Assembly: GCA_933207985.1 (NCBI GenBank)
Contig: OW240921.1
Coordinates: forward strand, 114,392,021 to 114,456,020
DNA from: Pelobates cultripes
Lineage: Eukaryota; Chordata; Amphibia; Anura; Pelobatidae
Length of the DNA: 64,000 bases
Direction: 5' to 3'
Positions within the stretch are counted from its first letter, which is position 1, and every line of letters begins with the position of its first letter. This document shows positions 11,605 to 22,858 of the stretch, piece after piece. A program made the position numbers and the translations under genes. The notes under the pieces are model-generated. The model had not been told where the DNA came from, made no database searches, and was given only the letters and a program-made list of their open reading frames with translations.

Positions 11605-11865
11605 CAAAGAAATTGGTTCGGAACGGCACTTCAGGAATTCCCTAACCCTTACTTACCACAACCACTTACACGTGTAGGGTTAGGGTTTAGGGGTAGGGGT
11701 AGATTCCTGTCATCATTGCCGTAATTTTCCCTCCTTCTCCTGTTTTGACACTTTTCAGAAATCGAGGCACTTCCGAAATTCGGCACTTCAGCAATTCGAC
11801 AATTCTGTACTTCTGAATGTCCGAAATGCGTCCGAATTTACATTCGGAACAAAACAAATTGCACA
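11605..11865. repeat. TTCGGAAC-edged repeat with telomere-like core
   Basis: 'ggttcggaacggcacttc' at the left and 'acattcggaac' at the right bracket a segment with repeated 'cacttc..aattcg' words. Near the left it holds 'ccctaaccctta' and then 'agggttagggtttagggg' (about 11676-11700), degenerate vertebrate telomere-type hexamers in both orientations. It is probably a dispersed MITE-like repeat rather than a true telomere fusion. Confidence 0.5.
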
Positions 11866-11927
11866 TGTCTACCCTACATCTATAATAGTAAAACTTACCA
11901 TGATGCATACTCACGTTGTATGTATAA

Positions 11928-12024
11928 ACTCCAAAAATAGGGAAAAATCTGGACAGACATTTGTATATGTCAATAAATAAATATTCTCACTATGGAAGAC
12001 CTCTGAGTGCACCCTATTTTTGGA

Positions 12025-12060
<36 letters not shown>
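11928..12060. repeat. Small foldback plus AT microsatellite
   Basis: 'ctccaaaaataggg' (near 11930) is inverted as 'ccctatttttggag' (near 12012-12025) around about 70 bp. An (AT)n tract follows to about 12060. Only AT-rich DNA lies between this and 12200. Confidence 0.6.
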
Positions 12061-12063
<3 letters not shown>

Positions 12064-12265
12064 AAAAAAAAAAGAAGTTATAAATAATTCAGTGTTTTAA
12101 ATAAATAACATTTATGAATATGTCACATATGTATGTTGCCCCATGCATTGTAGTTGTATGTATATTATGTACATTTTAGTTAGGTTAAAAAAAAACTAAA
12201 AAAAACCTGCCTCTTATTAGTACACTTCTGCACTTTCTTAACCCATAAAACACCTTCACCTGCTC

Positions 12266-13567
12266 TTGATATTCCAATTATCTCCAATTTTTATTTTTCA
12301 CAGTTTAGCAATGATCTGTTTTCTCCTCCTCTTTATTTCCTCAGTCTCCCTCAGTATAAAAATCTCTCCTTACACCCACTTCACTCATCCCCCCATGCAC
12401 GTTCACATATGCCTTTCTCTGCTACACTCCCCCCTTCTCTCATCTCATGCCTTACACTCATTTTTCTACTCTCTCACTCCAACCCACAATCGATCTCATC
12501 CTAGATCCCATGCATACAGAACCCATTCACACCTCCTGTCACTTTCTCTCCTCCTACTTCTAGCAGCTGGTGATGTCTCTCCCAATCCAGGGCCCTTCAC
12601 CTTCTCTACACACACTAAGACAACCAGAAACCCCACAAACCTCATCACAATACCCTGCCCTTTACCCTCACTTACCAAAATTAATTGTGCACTCTGGAAA
12701 GCCCGCTCCATCTGCAGTAATTTAAAATCAACAACCATACACGACTTTTTCATCTCAAACTCGCTCACACTGCTTGCACTTACAGAGACCTGGCTGTCCC
12801 CCTCTGATAGCGCTACTCCTGCCTCTTTATGTTTTGGTGGGCTACAATTCTCTCACACTCCCAGACTCAACTGTAAAGGAGGCGGCATAGGCATCCTTCT
12901 CTCCCCTCAATGTACTTTTCAACCAATCATAACTCCCCCTGCCCTATCCTTTTCTTCTTTTGAAGTTCACACTGTCAGCCTATTTAAACCCACTCCTTTA
13001 AGAATTGCTATCATCTACCACCCCCCTGGTTATCCTGGACTATTCATTGAGCACTTTTCTTCCTGGCTTCCCCACTTCCTCTCATCTAGCACTCTTTCCC
13101 TTATACTTGGGGATTTCAATATCCCAATCAATAACCCCAATTGCACTGATGCCTCTGGTCTGCTCTCTGTAACCTCCTCCTTTGGCCTTACGCAATGGTC
13201 CAATTTAGCAACCCATACAGCAGGAAACACTCTTGATCTTGCCTTCACCAACCTCAGTACTGCCTCTAATCTCTCCAATATTCCTATTCCTCTATCTGAC
13301 CACCATCTGCTGACTTTTGACATTGGCATACCTAAGACCCAATTGACACCATCGTCTGAACATCACTCTCACAGAAACCTCCAATTTCTTGACCTAGAGC
13401 ATTCCTCCACTAATCTCCAAACTCTCCTTTTACCTATCTCAAACCTCACCTGTCCTAGTTCTGCAACCTCCTTCTACAATTTCACCCTCTCCTCTCAACT
13501 AGACATCATGGCACCTTGTACATTTAAATGCCTGCGTCTGACTTTCTCCACTGTAACTTTATGCTGA
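12266..13567 (+). pseudogene. L2 LINE N-terminal region with 2A-like motif and AP endonuclease
   Basis: The 433-codon frame starts with a hydrophobic leader, runs through a leucine-rich stretch (LLSLSLLLLLAAG) into DVSPNPGP at residues about 102-109, then an endonuclease domain. Endonuclease motifs seen: LTETWLS (about 169), GGGIGILLS (about 203), ILGDFNIPINN (about 280), a TLDLAFTN segment and SDHHLLTFD (about 342). This enzyme nicks genomic DNA to prime reverse transcription. DVSPNPGP is close to the 2A consensus DxExNPGP, with S in place of E. A stop at 13567 cuts the protein before the RT. Confidence 0.85.
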
Positions 13568-14000
13568 GCTCATACAGCTTGGCTCTTTCCTCTGCAAAAG
13601 TTAATGACTTCAATACCCTCATAATCACACTCTCCCGCGAACCCAAATTACTATTTCACACATTTAACTCTCTTCTTCGCCCTGCTGTTCTTCCTCCACC
13701 TACTAACTTGACCGCCTCAGACTTTGCAACTCACTTCACTGATTAGATCTCTACAATCAAAGAAGAGATCTCTCATCTTTCTTCTTCCCCTTACAATACT
13801 TCCCCTAACTTAACTCCCTCTGCTGTTCTATGTTCGTTCTCACCCGCTACATTGGAAGAGGTTTTTGCTCTGCTCCAGTCCTCCCGCCCCACCACCTGCT
13901 CCCTAGATCCAATTCCCTTGCATCTCATCCATACTCTGTCTTCTTCTCTTTCTCCACGTCTCACTAAAATTCTCAATCTCTCTCTCTCCTCTGCCCAATC

Positions 14001-15170
14001 TTGTCCCTAACTCCCCATCCAACTATCGTCCTATCTCGCTACTGCCTTTTGAATCCAAGATCTTTGAAAAAAATTGTGTATGCGAGATTGACAGACTTCC
14101 TCGAGTCCAACTCTCTGCTAGACCCGCTTCAGTCTAGTTTCCGCGCTAAGCACTCTGTGGAAACGGCACTGACCAAAGTATGCAATGATCTACTCGCTGC
14201 AAAATCTTGTGGTCACTACTTTATCCTAATTCTCTTTGACCTGTCTGTGGCTTTTGACACTGTTGATCATCAACAGCTTCTTCTCATCCTCCGCAATATC
14301 GGTCTACAAGATATTGTTCTCTCCTGGTGCTCGTCCTACCTCTCCCAGCGCTCTTTCAGTGTTTCTTTCTCTGGCTCTGCTTCTTCTCCCCAACTCCTCT
14401 CTGTTGGTGTCCCCCAAGTTTCAGTCCTTGGTCACCTACTGTTCTCCATCTATACTGCCTCCCTTGGTAAACTCATTAGCTCCTTTGGCTTCCAATATGA
14501 TTTCTATGCAGATGCCACGCAAATCTACCTGTCCTCTCCTGATCTCTCCCCGTCCCTCTTGACTAGTGTCTCTGACTGCCTCTCTGCTGTTTCTAACTGT
14601 ATGGCTGCCCACTTCCTTAAACTAAACTTGACCAAAACTGAAATTCTGGTCTTTCCTCCCTCAAGTGTTGTTACTCCTGTGTCTGTCTCCCTCCAAGTCA
14701 ACGGTGCTACCATCAGCTCCACCACGCAGGCTCGCTGCCTAGGTGTTCTCTTTGACTCCGACCTCTCCTTCAAGCCTCATGTTCAATCTATCACCAAATC
14801 CTGTCATTTCCATCTCAAAAACATTGTGCGCATCCGCCCCTACTTAACGCCAGATGCGACTGAGGTGTTGGTCCATTCCACTGTCCTTTCTCACCTTGAC
14901 TACTGTAAACCGCTTCTCAGTGGTCTTACGTGCTCCCAACTTGTGCCGTTACAGTCCATAATGAATGTGGCGGCGAGGCTCATCTTCCTGTCCGCCCCCA
15001 CCTCCCATGCCTCACCCTTCTATCAGTCCCTACATTGGCTTCCTATAAAATATAGAGCTCAATTTAATATTTTGGTTCTTGCTTTCAAATCTCTACATAA
15101 TACTGCTCCCACCTATCTATCCTCCCTTGTACACAACTATGTCCCGTCTAGGCCCTTACGCTCTGCTTAA
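14001..15170 (+). pseudogene. L2 LINE reverse transcriptase, catalytic aspartate lost
   Basis: The 389-codon open stretch covers RT and thumb. Motifs in order: [43 protein letters not shown] (consensus GVPQGSVLGPLLF), and [11 protein letters not shown] where the family has FYADDTQ. It then runs on through [24 protein letters not shown] and [12 protein letters not shown]. Loss of the second Asp of YADD and of the Gly in PQG would abolish polymerisation. The endonuclease-RT linker upstream is frame-shifted. Confidence 0.9.
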
Positions 15171-15515
15171 GACTAACGTCTATCTTCTGTCCGTACTCCC
15201 ACCTCTGATGCTCGCCTTCAAGATTTCTCGAGGGCTGCACCGTTCCTGTGGAACTCGCTTCCCTCCTCCGTTAGATGCTCACCCAGTCTCCACTCCTTCA
15301 AAAAAAATCGTTAAAAACACACTTCTTCATAAAAGCGTATCAATTAAACTGTTAATAGTTCCTGACTGATTTCTCTTCTGCAACTGTCACTAGTCTAATA
15401 CTATTCTTACCTTTTTGTGTCATTTTACCCCACTACCTCTAGCATGTAAGCTCATTGAGCAGGGCCCTCAACCCCTCTGTTCCTGTGTGTCCAACTTGTC
15501 TGGTTACAACTACAT

Positions 15516-16514
15516 GTCTGTGAGCAAGATATTACTTTGCTGCAGAGGGATTTAGATAGACTGGGGGACTGGACACTCAAATGGCAGATGAAATTTAATG
15601 TTGAAAAATGCAAAGTTATGCACTTCGGCGTAAAGAATACACAAGCAACATATACCCTTAATGGAAGCGAATTAGGGATAACAACACACGAAAAGGACTT
15701 GGGAATTGTTATAGACAACAAACTATGCAACAATGTGCAATGTCAATCAGCAGTGGCCAAGGCTAGTAAGGTATTGTCATGCATGAAAAAGGGCATTCAT
15801 TCTCGGGACAAGAATATCATTTTGCCTCTTTATAAATCACTGGTAAGACCTCATATTGAATATGCTGTGCAATTTTGGGCACCTGTTCTAAAGAAGGATA
15901 TTATGGCACTAGAAAAAGTGCAGAGGCGGGCTACAAAATTAACAAAAGGAATGGAACATATCGGCTATGAAGAAAGGTTAACAAATTTAAACCTATTTAG
16001 TTTAGAAAAATGTCGCCTGAGAGGGGATATGATAACATTATACAAATATATTCGGGGACAATACAAACCATTGTGTGGAAATCTATTCACAAACCGGACT
16101 TTACATAGGAAACGAGGCCATGCGTTTAGACTGGAAGAAAGAAGATTTCGTCTAAGGCAAAGGAAAGGTTTTTTTTACTGTAAGAACAATCAGGATGTGG
16201 AATTCTCTGCCTGAAGAAGTGGTTTCATCAGAGTCCATACAGATGTTCAAACAGCTACTAGATGCATACTTGCAAAACAGAATATTCAAGGATATAATCT
16301 TTCAATGTAGGGTAATAACTGCTTGATCCAAGGATAAATCTGACTGCCATTCTGGGGTCAAGAAGGAATTTTTTTCCTAGCTTGTTGCAAAATTGTGATT
16401 CAAACTGGGGTTTTTTTGCCTTCTTTTGGATCAACAGCAAAAAACAAATGTGAGGTAGGCTGAACTTAATGGACGCAAGTCTCTTTTCAGCTATGTAACT
16501 ATGTAACTATATGT
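15516..16514 (+). mobile_element. CR1-like LINE, 3' part of RT plus 3' UTR and ATGTAACT tail
   Basis: The fragment starts at 'tgtgagcaagatattacttt', a point also seen near 22350, and runs through the RT C-terminus and a 3' UTR ('ccttcttttggatcaacagc' near 16420) to a short tandem tail 'ctatgtaactatgtaact' touching the N gap. The same 3' UTR recurs at 19950-20430, 22290-22858, 48527-48670 (-), 52575-52745 and 53595-53738. Confidence 0.9.
15537..16214 (+). pseudogene. CR1-like LINE RT C-terminal region
   Basis: The 225-codon frame contains LGDWTLKWQMKFNVEKCKVMHF, EKDLGIVIDNKL, LYKSLVRPHIEYAVQFWAP, LEKVQRRATK and FSLEKCRLRGDMITLYKYI. This is the thumb and C-terminal part of a CR1-like RT; the catalytic palm is absent. 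A one-base slip near 16175 shifts the true frame, which continues in another phase as VRTIRMWNSLPEEV to a stop near 16325. It is 5'-truncated, as most LINE copies are. Confidence 0.88.
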
Positions 16515-16614
16515 NNNNNNNNNNNNNNNNNNNNNNNNNNNNNNNNNNNNNNNNNNNNNNNNNNNNNNNNNNNNNNNNNNNNNNNNNNNNNNNNNNNNNN
16601 NNNNNNNNNNNNNN
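16515..16614. other. Assembly gap, 100 N
   Basis: There are exactly 100 N, the usual placeholder for a gap of unknown size. It follows the tandem tail of a LINE, a typical break point for assemblers. Sequence on the two sides need not be adjacent in the genome. Confidence 0.98.
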
Positions 16615-17032
16615 TTTCCTAATGGTGTTTGGGATTGGTATGGGGGGTTGAACTTGGAGGTAGAACCAGGATACTGTTCCCCAAAGAACTGGGGAAGGGG
16701 GGGGGGGAGTAGGGAAGAGGGTTGACCCTTGTTGCCTCTACCCATTTTATATGCGTTCTCATTTTGTGTCCTTTATCTTGGTGCATCATTTGTGGTTTTC
16801 CGTGACACTACCATTCGTTATTGTTCATTATTGTTTGTTGTCATTGGAGCCTTTACTCTGTATTAGTGGGTTTGTGGCATGTGTTGGTGCCTGTTCCACC
16901 TTTCCCACGCTACCCTCCAGTATGCCTGTGGGGGTCTATGCGCTCTAGCCGCCATTTCATACTTTTTTGTATCTTCAATTTGTTGAATGCATTCATTTAT
17001 GTGCGGAGATTTTGTTTGCAACCATTTTCTGC
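16615..17032. other. Unassigned DNA right of the gap, likely LINE 3' flank
   Basis: A G-rich run (about 16690-16710) and T-rich DNA. It precedes, in + coordinates, the minus-strand L1/Tx1-like frame, so it may be that element's 3' end. No protein match is seen. Confidence 0.35.
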
Positions 17033-17493
17033 TTATAGTGCGGCGGAAGTAATGTGATATATTAAGTATCTGTCAGCTTTTTTAATGCTAGTTGGTAGGC
17101 ACTGGATGATGTAGTGTTCAGGTGCTTGTGGTAGGTTAGTCTTGGTCACCTTTTGTATTAGGGAGTGTATGTCTGTCCAAATTTTCCCCAGATATGGGCA
17201 TGTCCACCACATGTGCAGCATTGTTCCTGTGTGTTTGTTGCAATATGTTTCATTCGTGTAGGGACTAAGTACCAGCGGTACAGTATTTTCCTACTTATTT
17301 CCAAATGGGACGTGTTCAGTGTTAGGGTTTTGTTTGTGCAGAGTATGTGTGCCCATTGGTCGTCCGTTAGTCTCTTACCCAATTCTGTTTCCCAAGCTTG
17401 GACAAATGTAAGGTCATGTGGGGATTTTGTTAGATAGTTTTGATTGTATTTCTTAGATAATGGATGTGAAGGATGTTTGTTTTGTAGGCACAT
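17033..17493 (-). pseudogene. L1/Tx1-like LINE ORF2, C-terminal end
   Basis: Two overlapping minus frames join by a frameshift near 17200. The first reads AWETELGKRLTDDQWAHIL, then SRKILYRWYLVPTRM and a cysteine pair (CCTCGG). The second continues HMWWTCPYLGKIWTDIHSLIQK. The order 'W-E-ELG', 'YRWYLTP', then a CxxC..HMWWxC knuckle is characteristic of the C-terminal domain of L1/Tx1-type ORF2. RT and endonuclease are missing. The ORF1 remnant at 18877-19591 has the same orientation and is probably the same element. Confidence 0.82.
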
Positions 17494-17544
17494 TTGCTCT
17501 AGGGCTGTAAGGTTCGTCCACCTGTCTTTTGAGGGAAGTAAATG

Positions 17545-17965
17545 TCTGTTTTCCCAGCCACTGGCTGTGGCATGACCTCAAGAAAGTGATTCCCACCAGA
17601 CATCTCAAGAATATTGCTGAACTGAAACAGTTCTGTAAAGAGGAATGGTCAAGAATTACTCCTGACCGTTGTGCACGTCTGATCTGCAACTACAGGAAAC
17701 GTTTGGTTGAAGTTATTGCTGCCAAAGAAGGTTCAACCAGTTATTAAATCCAAGGGTTCACATACTTTTTCCACCTGCACTGTGAATGTTTACATGGTGT
17801 GTTCAATAAAACATGGCAACATTTAATTCTTTGTGTGTTATTAGTTTAAGCAGACTGTGATTGTCTATTGTTGTGACTTAGATGATGATCAGATCACATT
17901 TTATGACCAATTTGTGCAGAAATCCAAATCATTCCAAAGGGTTCACATACTTTTTCTTGCAACTG
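17545..17965 (+). mobile_element. Tc1/mariner fragment: transposase C-terminus and terminal repeat
   Basis: Frame HWLWHDLKKVIPTRHLKNIA to a stop at 17747 matches the C-terminus of a Tc1-like transposase (LKQFCKEEWSRI, RLVEVIAAKEG). The right end 'cacatactttttcttgcaac' is a Tc1-type terminal repeat abutting TA at 17966. 'gggttcacatactttttcc' at about 17754 is an internal copy, giving an inverted/direct-repeat layout. The 5' two-thirds, with the catalytic triad, is missing. It sits between the ORF2 and ORF1 remnants of an L1-like LINE. Confidence 0.85.
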
Positions 17966-18439
17966 TATGTATAACTTGTGGCATAAAAAAGAAAAATCTT
18001 AAGTCTAAAACTTATTGTACCTTATGTATTTATACCTTATGTATCATAGGTGTTGAAGACAATCTGTAACATAGCATATTATACATTACATATTTATAAC
18101 TTGTGGTGTAGGAGACTTTAGATCTAAAACTTATGCTTTGTGTCACCTGTGCAGCACTCTAGGCATTGTACGCCATGGGCTTCTTAGACACTGCGCTAGT
18201 GCTATAGTATGCCTGACTGTCCAAATATCCCAATAATCTCCCTCCAATGGTCTAGATGCCCTGGCGCGTCACACAGACGACATCTATTGACTTATATTTA
18301 TCAACTAAATAACGCAACATTTTTAATTTTTTTTTTTTATTGAGTCAGTACACCAGCTCTTTGGTGGCTCTACCCTTTCCTGGGGAGGTATGGTGTATTA
18401 GTTACTTGACTGTTCCTACAGTTGCACTTAGCATTTTTA
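17966..18439. other. Unassigned DNA between Tc1 fragment and minisatellite
   Basis: A short duplicated phrase ('cttatgtatttataccttatgtat') is the only structure noticed near 18020-18050. No coding signal. Confidence 0.35.
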
Positions 18440-18890
18440 TGTTGTGTAAGATGCAGGTTGCTTTGGGTCATAAGATAGGAGAGTGGAGATTAATTGGCAG
18501 TAATAACCCTTAGTAAGTAATTTACATGGTCTCTTACTGTGGGAAATGTGAACTACATGTTGCTTAAAGTACAGGTTGTTTACATCATTAGGTGGGGGAG
18601 TAGAAAGCAGATTAGCAGTAATAATTCTTAGCAGTTAATGTACATTGTCTCTTACCATAGAGAGATTGAACTGTATGTTGCTTAATATGCAGGTTGCTGT
18701 AACCCATTAGGTGGGGGAGTAGAAAGCAGGTTACCAGTAATAATCCTAGGCAGTTAATTTACATGGTCTCATACCATAGAGAGATTGAACTGTATGTTGC
18801 TTAATATGCAGGTTGCTGTAACCCATTAGGTGGGAAAGTAGAAAACAGTTACCAGTAATAATCCTTAGTAGTTAATTCAGTCTGAACTCC
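18440..18890. repeat. ~119-bp minisatellite, about four copies
   Basis: 'gcttaatatgcaggttgctg' starts at 18680 and 18799, with diverged versions at about 18562 and 18443. Units contain 'ccattaggtgggggagtaga', 'accagtaataat' and 'tttacatggtctc'. The array ends against the L1-like ORF1 remnant. Confidence 0.88.
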
Positions 18891-19591
18891 TACAAATTTG
18901 GAATATGCATGCCCCGCTGCGTAAGGTGAGGGTAAAAGGAGCACATATGAACTGGATCACAGCTGACCATTTTATGTGCTCTTTTATATGATAGTAATGA
19001 ATGCGCATCAAGACATCTCGCAGAGCTGTTACAGGCAAGAATCTTGGCCTTGGAAGCCGATGCACTCTATGAGTATCTCTGGGACATATGCATGAAGGAG
19101 ATCTCTAACATGGTTTGTAGGTTTTCTGGTATTTTTGATTCTGGTATCCCTCTGAGGCGCAGATTATTTCTGCGCGCCCTATCCTCCAGGTCAGTTAGTT
19201 TCAGCTCAGTAGCGGTGAGCTTTTGTTCGATCTGTTCCACGTGTGTGGCCAGATCGTTATGTGCCTGAGCAAAGTCCTCCGTTTTAGATTCAACATGTGA
19301 TGTCTTTTTACCCAGTTCTTGAACACCTTTCCTTAATGAGTCCATTGAATGCTGCCAAGTTGTAATCATCTTCTGTGACAGTGCATCCAGTGCCTGCTGT
19401 AGGTGACTTTTTGTGAGCTTGTCAGGGTCTGGATCTATCTCAGTCAGAGTGGGGCACTCTGTGCTGTCAGAGCTGGCTCTGCCATCTTGAGATAAGGCCC
19501 AAATCTCCATCTTCTTGTTTTGTGATTTATTCCCCAAAAAGTTAAGTTTTTCTGCCTTTGTGGCGTTCTTCTTTCCCTTTTGTTGTGCCAT
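18877..19591 (-). pseudogene. L1-like LINE ORF1 (RNA-binding chaperone), frameshifted
   Basis: A frame of 174 codons starts at 19591 with a lysine-rich N-terminus (MAQQKGKKNATKAEK). A coiled-coil-like central part follows (VESKTEDFAQAHNDLATHV), then the signature LEDRARRNNLRLRGIPES near residue 135. After 19067 the reading shifts frame and continues HRLPRPRFLPVTALRDVLMRIH then YHIKEHIKW, the conserved C-terminal domain of L1 ORF1p. ORF1p trimerises on LINE RNA. One frame break makes it a pseudogene. Together with 17033-17493 it marks an internally deleted L1/Tx1-like copy. Confidence 0.87.
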
Positions 19592-19949
19592 GTCGCCTTT
19601 GTTGTCTATATATGTGCTCAGATTGTCAGGATGGCATCAGATTGTGAGCCTGAGCTAAAGGATTATGCATCCATTGCTCTCCGCGGTTACCCACACCCCC
19701 TCTAAAATGATAGTTTTAATATTTATCAGTAGGTAATATGTAATAGGCTAAACACAAAATGAAAAGTTGTAACCAGTTTCATAGAATACATGATGAAAAC
19801 AGACATTACTGAAAATATTATGTTGCACTAATGAAAATAAAAATCACATACTTAAGGTGACCTTGTTTTGAGATACTAATTAAAGACGTTCCATTGTAGA
19901 TCAGAAAAGATGGACATTTACAAGTCATTTTACCACCTGCTTTATCGGA
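19592..19949. other. L1-like LINE 5' flank, unassigned
   Basis: This lies upstream of the ORF1 start on the minus strand, so the right end of the LINE (its 5' UTR) may be here. No specific motif was identified. Confidence 0.35.
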
Positions 19950-20430
19950 GTGCAGAGGCTGGCTACAAAATGAATGAAAGGAATGCGACATACTTAAAAA
20001 GGTTAAAAAAAACTTAACCCGCTTTAGTTTGAAAAAATAACATCTCAGATGGGATATGATAGCACAAGGTCATGCATTTAGACTGGAATAAAGGAAATTT
20101 GGTCTAAGGCAAAGGAAAGAGTTTTTTTTAACGGTAAGAACAATAAGGATGTGGAATTCTCTGCATAAAGAGGGGGTTTTATCAGAGCCTGCACATATGT
20201 TTTAGTAGCAACTGGATGAATACTAGCAAAAAACATAATATTCAGGAGTATAATTTTAAATTTTTGGGGTAATACCTTCTTGATCCAAGGAGATATCTAG
20301 CTGCCATACTGGGCTTTCAGTCTGTTTTTTTTGCCTTCTTTTGGATCAACAGCAAAAACAGATGAGAGAAAGGCTGAACTTGATGGATTGTGTTTTTCTT
20401 CCTATGTATGTATCTATGTAAACATCGGTA
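19950..20430 (+). mobile_element. CR1-like LINE 3' fragment, heavily decayed
   Basis: Decayed wording from the RT end ('cagaggctggctacaaaatg', then 'gaataaaggaaatttggtct') is followed by the same 3' UTR as at 16.4 kb ('ccttcttttggatcaacagc' near 20334) and a short ATGTAT tail. It has no open frame. Confidence 0.8.
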
Positions 20431-21655
20431 AAGATAAGAACAGCAATGCCAGAACTAATTTACAGACATTATATTATGGAAACCGCAGTAATGGACATAA
20501 CCGATAAGAAACTAAGTACAGTGATGAGATACTTGTCACATACAAGCTTAATTTTTATATTACACAAAGCGATTAAACAGCTTAAAGTCTCATATTAGCT
20601 GGACAGTCCCAAGAATCCCAAAGAGTATTCTTTGTACATTAGAACACTCCATAAATAGTGGATTGTAATGTTCTGGACTTTTCTTGTTATTCTAGCATCA
20701 AGAGAAAGTGTAAACATACTAGAAGAGTCTGAGAACTGAAGAGACCTTCTACTGGCAGCTAAAATACTTGCAAAGGACACCCACCAATCAATATTATAGG
20801 GTTAATTAGAGTAAATTGAATTAATCAAATTTCAGTAATCACATTTTAAATTTCCCCTTCGAGGAAAGATCTGAAGAAATAACGTCTGGTCCTTAACCCC
20901 TAAAATTCCAGGGCATGTTATACCTGACATACACAAAAGATCCCAAAGGGATCCAACAGCAGAAGGAATCCATGAAGTGGTACAAATGTGCAGTCTAAAA
21001 TGAAATGCCATAGATAAAACAATTAGTGCATTCTCTCATTACAAATTCTTATGATTTAGGAAAATTCACTCCATCATAAAATCAATCTCCTGAAACATGG
21101 ATATAAATGATATAAAGCTGACTGCGAATAGTGAAACTTGAAGAATAGAAGTAATACATTCTGTTACATTTTGCAATAATTAAAAATAACTATTATTTCT
21201 AGTTATGACCACACTATCTAAGCCAGAGGTGTCAGACTCTTTTGTTCTGGAGGGCCAGACTATCCACTGAAATTGGTATGGAAGGCAAAATGCATACATT
21301 TTAAACACACACGTGCCCAAACAAGTAAAAGAGCAAGCACAAAGAACAACCTGTAATTTCTTTCTTTCTTATAACAATAAAAGATATGTGTAGTGTTGGA
21401 GTTGGAATGCTGGGATGTGTGTGAGTAATGTGTGCATTTGAATGCAGGGATGTGTTTGTGTAGAATGTGTGTGTTTGAATGCACAGGTGTTTTGGGGGTA
21501 ATGGCGATTGAATGCAGAGGTGTGTTCATGTGCAGTGATGGTATTTGAATGTTGGAAATATCTCTCTCTCCTCCCCCCTTCTATGTGTGTCCCTTCTCCT
21601 GACTCCCTGGCCCCAGCAGCACCCCATTTATGCATTTTCAGGTGAGTGCAGCCCC
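20431..21655. other. Unassigned DNA
   Basis: No gene seen. Near 21220 'agccagaggtgtcagactct' resembles the start of a dispersed repeat. Around 21380-21540 a loosely repeated 'gtgtgtttgaatgc..' minisatellite-like stretch occurs. Confidence 0.35.
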
Positions 21656-21661
21656 CGGTTT

Positions 21662-21703
21662 CATATATATATATATATAAACACACACACACACACACAC
21701 ACT
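21662..21703. repeat. TA/CA microsatellite
   Basis: (TA)n passes into (CA)n. Confidence 0.9.
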
Positions 21704-22289
21704 ACACATGATCCAGCGCACTCACTTATCCACTAAACAGCAACTTCAATGTTGACAGATTTCATTCGTTTTTTCAAAAACACCTAATCTAGGCAAAAAT
21801 AATGGGGGTTTAGTTACGGTATATGATCAATGCACCCCATCTTGGCAGATCCTATTCTAACAGCCTAATGTCTGCTCTTATGATATGAACCCACTTACTT
21901 GTGGGGGAAAATTCCATCTGGGACTCTCTGCAGTATAAGGTTAAATAGGGCCCTGGGATGAGGCACCTGTGACTCATGCAGATGATTTGCATTAACAATG
22001 AAACAGCTGTCAATGAGTGGTTAACCGACTTTGCATCTTTTACTAAATTGTGTTTTAAAGCTGTTGTATACAGCAAACACAGACTCAAAGGAATCGATGT
22101 TTAAAATGGAATGAGGCAAACATTTTATTCTTTGTTGAACTAATTTGTGAATGCCCACCCAGAATCCTTTGCGGTAACATCACTGCAAATGTGTGATTCC
22201 TGTGGGGAAAAAAAGCAAGTTTTATGGCTTGACTGATGTGCAGATTTTTGTTTAACATTGTATTAACTATATATGTATATAATCTTGAA
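21704..22289. other. Unassigned DNA
   Basis: No convincing gene or repeat boundary; open frames here are short and unconserved. Confidence 0.3.
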
Positions 22290-22858
22290 ATAGGCATTGA
22301 AAGTCTTGTTTCAGTGTTTGCAGATGACATAAAACTCTAAATAATACAATGTGAGCAAGATATTACTTTGCTGCAGAAGTATATAGATATATTGGGGCAC
22401 TGGGAAGGTTATGCATTTAAGGGTATAGAAAGCACAAGCAACTTACACCTTAAATGGTAGTGAATTGGAGATAACAACACACAAGAATGGTTTGGGAAAT
22501 GCTATAGAGATTTAGTCTTAGGCAAAGTAAAGGTTTTTTTTTTTTTTTTTTACAGTAAGAACAATTAGGATGTGGAATTCTCTGCCTGAAGAGTCTGTAT
22601 GGATATTTAAACAGCAACTGGATGAATACATGTAAAAACATAATATTCAGCCATATCGTTTTTAATTTGTGGGGTAAGAGCTTCTTGATCCAAGAAGAGA
22701 TCTGACTGCCATTCTGGGGTCAAGAAAGAACTTTATCATTGTTTGTTTTAAAATTGGAAGCACTTCAAACTGTTTTTTGCCTTCTTTTGGATCAAAAGCA
22801 AAACCAGATGTGAGAGAGGCTGAACTTGGTGGATGCATGGCTCTTTCAGCTATGTAAC
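22290..22858 (+). mobile_element. CR1-like LINE fragment, internally deleted
   Basis: It begins with RT-region wording ('gtttcagtgtttgcagatga' = VSVFADD, near 22310) and 'tgtgagcaagatattacttt'. It then skips to the 3' UTR ('ccttcttttggatcaaaagc' near 22780) and ends 'ctcttttcagctatgtaac'-like at about 22858. It matches the 15.5-16.5 kb element with a large internal deletion. Confidence 0.8.

Larger units (their letters stand above)
12200..15515 (+). mobile_element. L2-type LINE, nearly full length, inactive
   Basis: A 5' ORF with an endonuclease and a 3' RT frame are followed by the typical L2 tail ('agcatgtaagctcattgagc' near 15441, then 'cctctgttcctgtgtgtcc'). The tail also occurs in reverse at 27384-27725. 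The coding region is broken at about 13567 and between 13750 and 14000, and the RT active site is mutated. The element ends where a CR1-like LINE fragment begins. Confidence 0.9.

Noticed and set aside
11374..11607. Cys/Val- or His/Thr-rich small proteins
   Set aside because: Translations of the CA microsatellite.
11676..11702. True interstitial telomere from chromosome fusion
   Set aside because: Only a few imperfect hexamers, inside what looks like a dispersed repeat.
16491..16745. Open frame across the N gap (also 53337-53708)
   Set aside because: Translation through N has no meaning.
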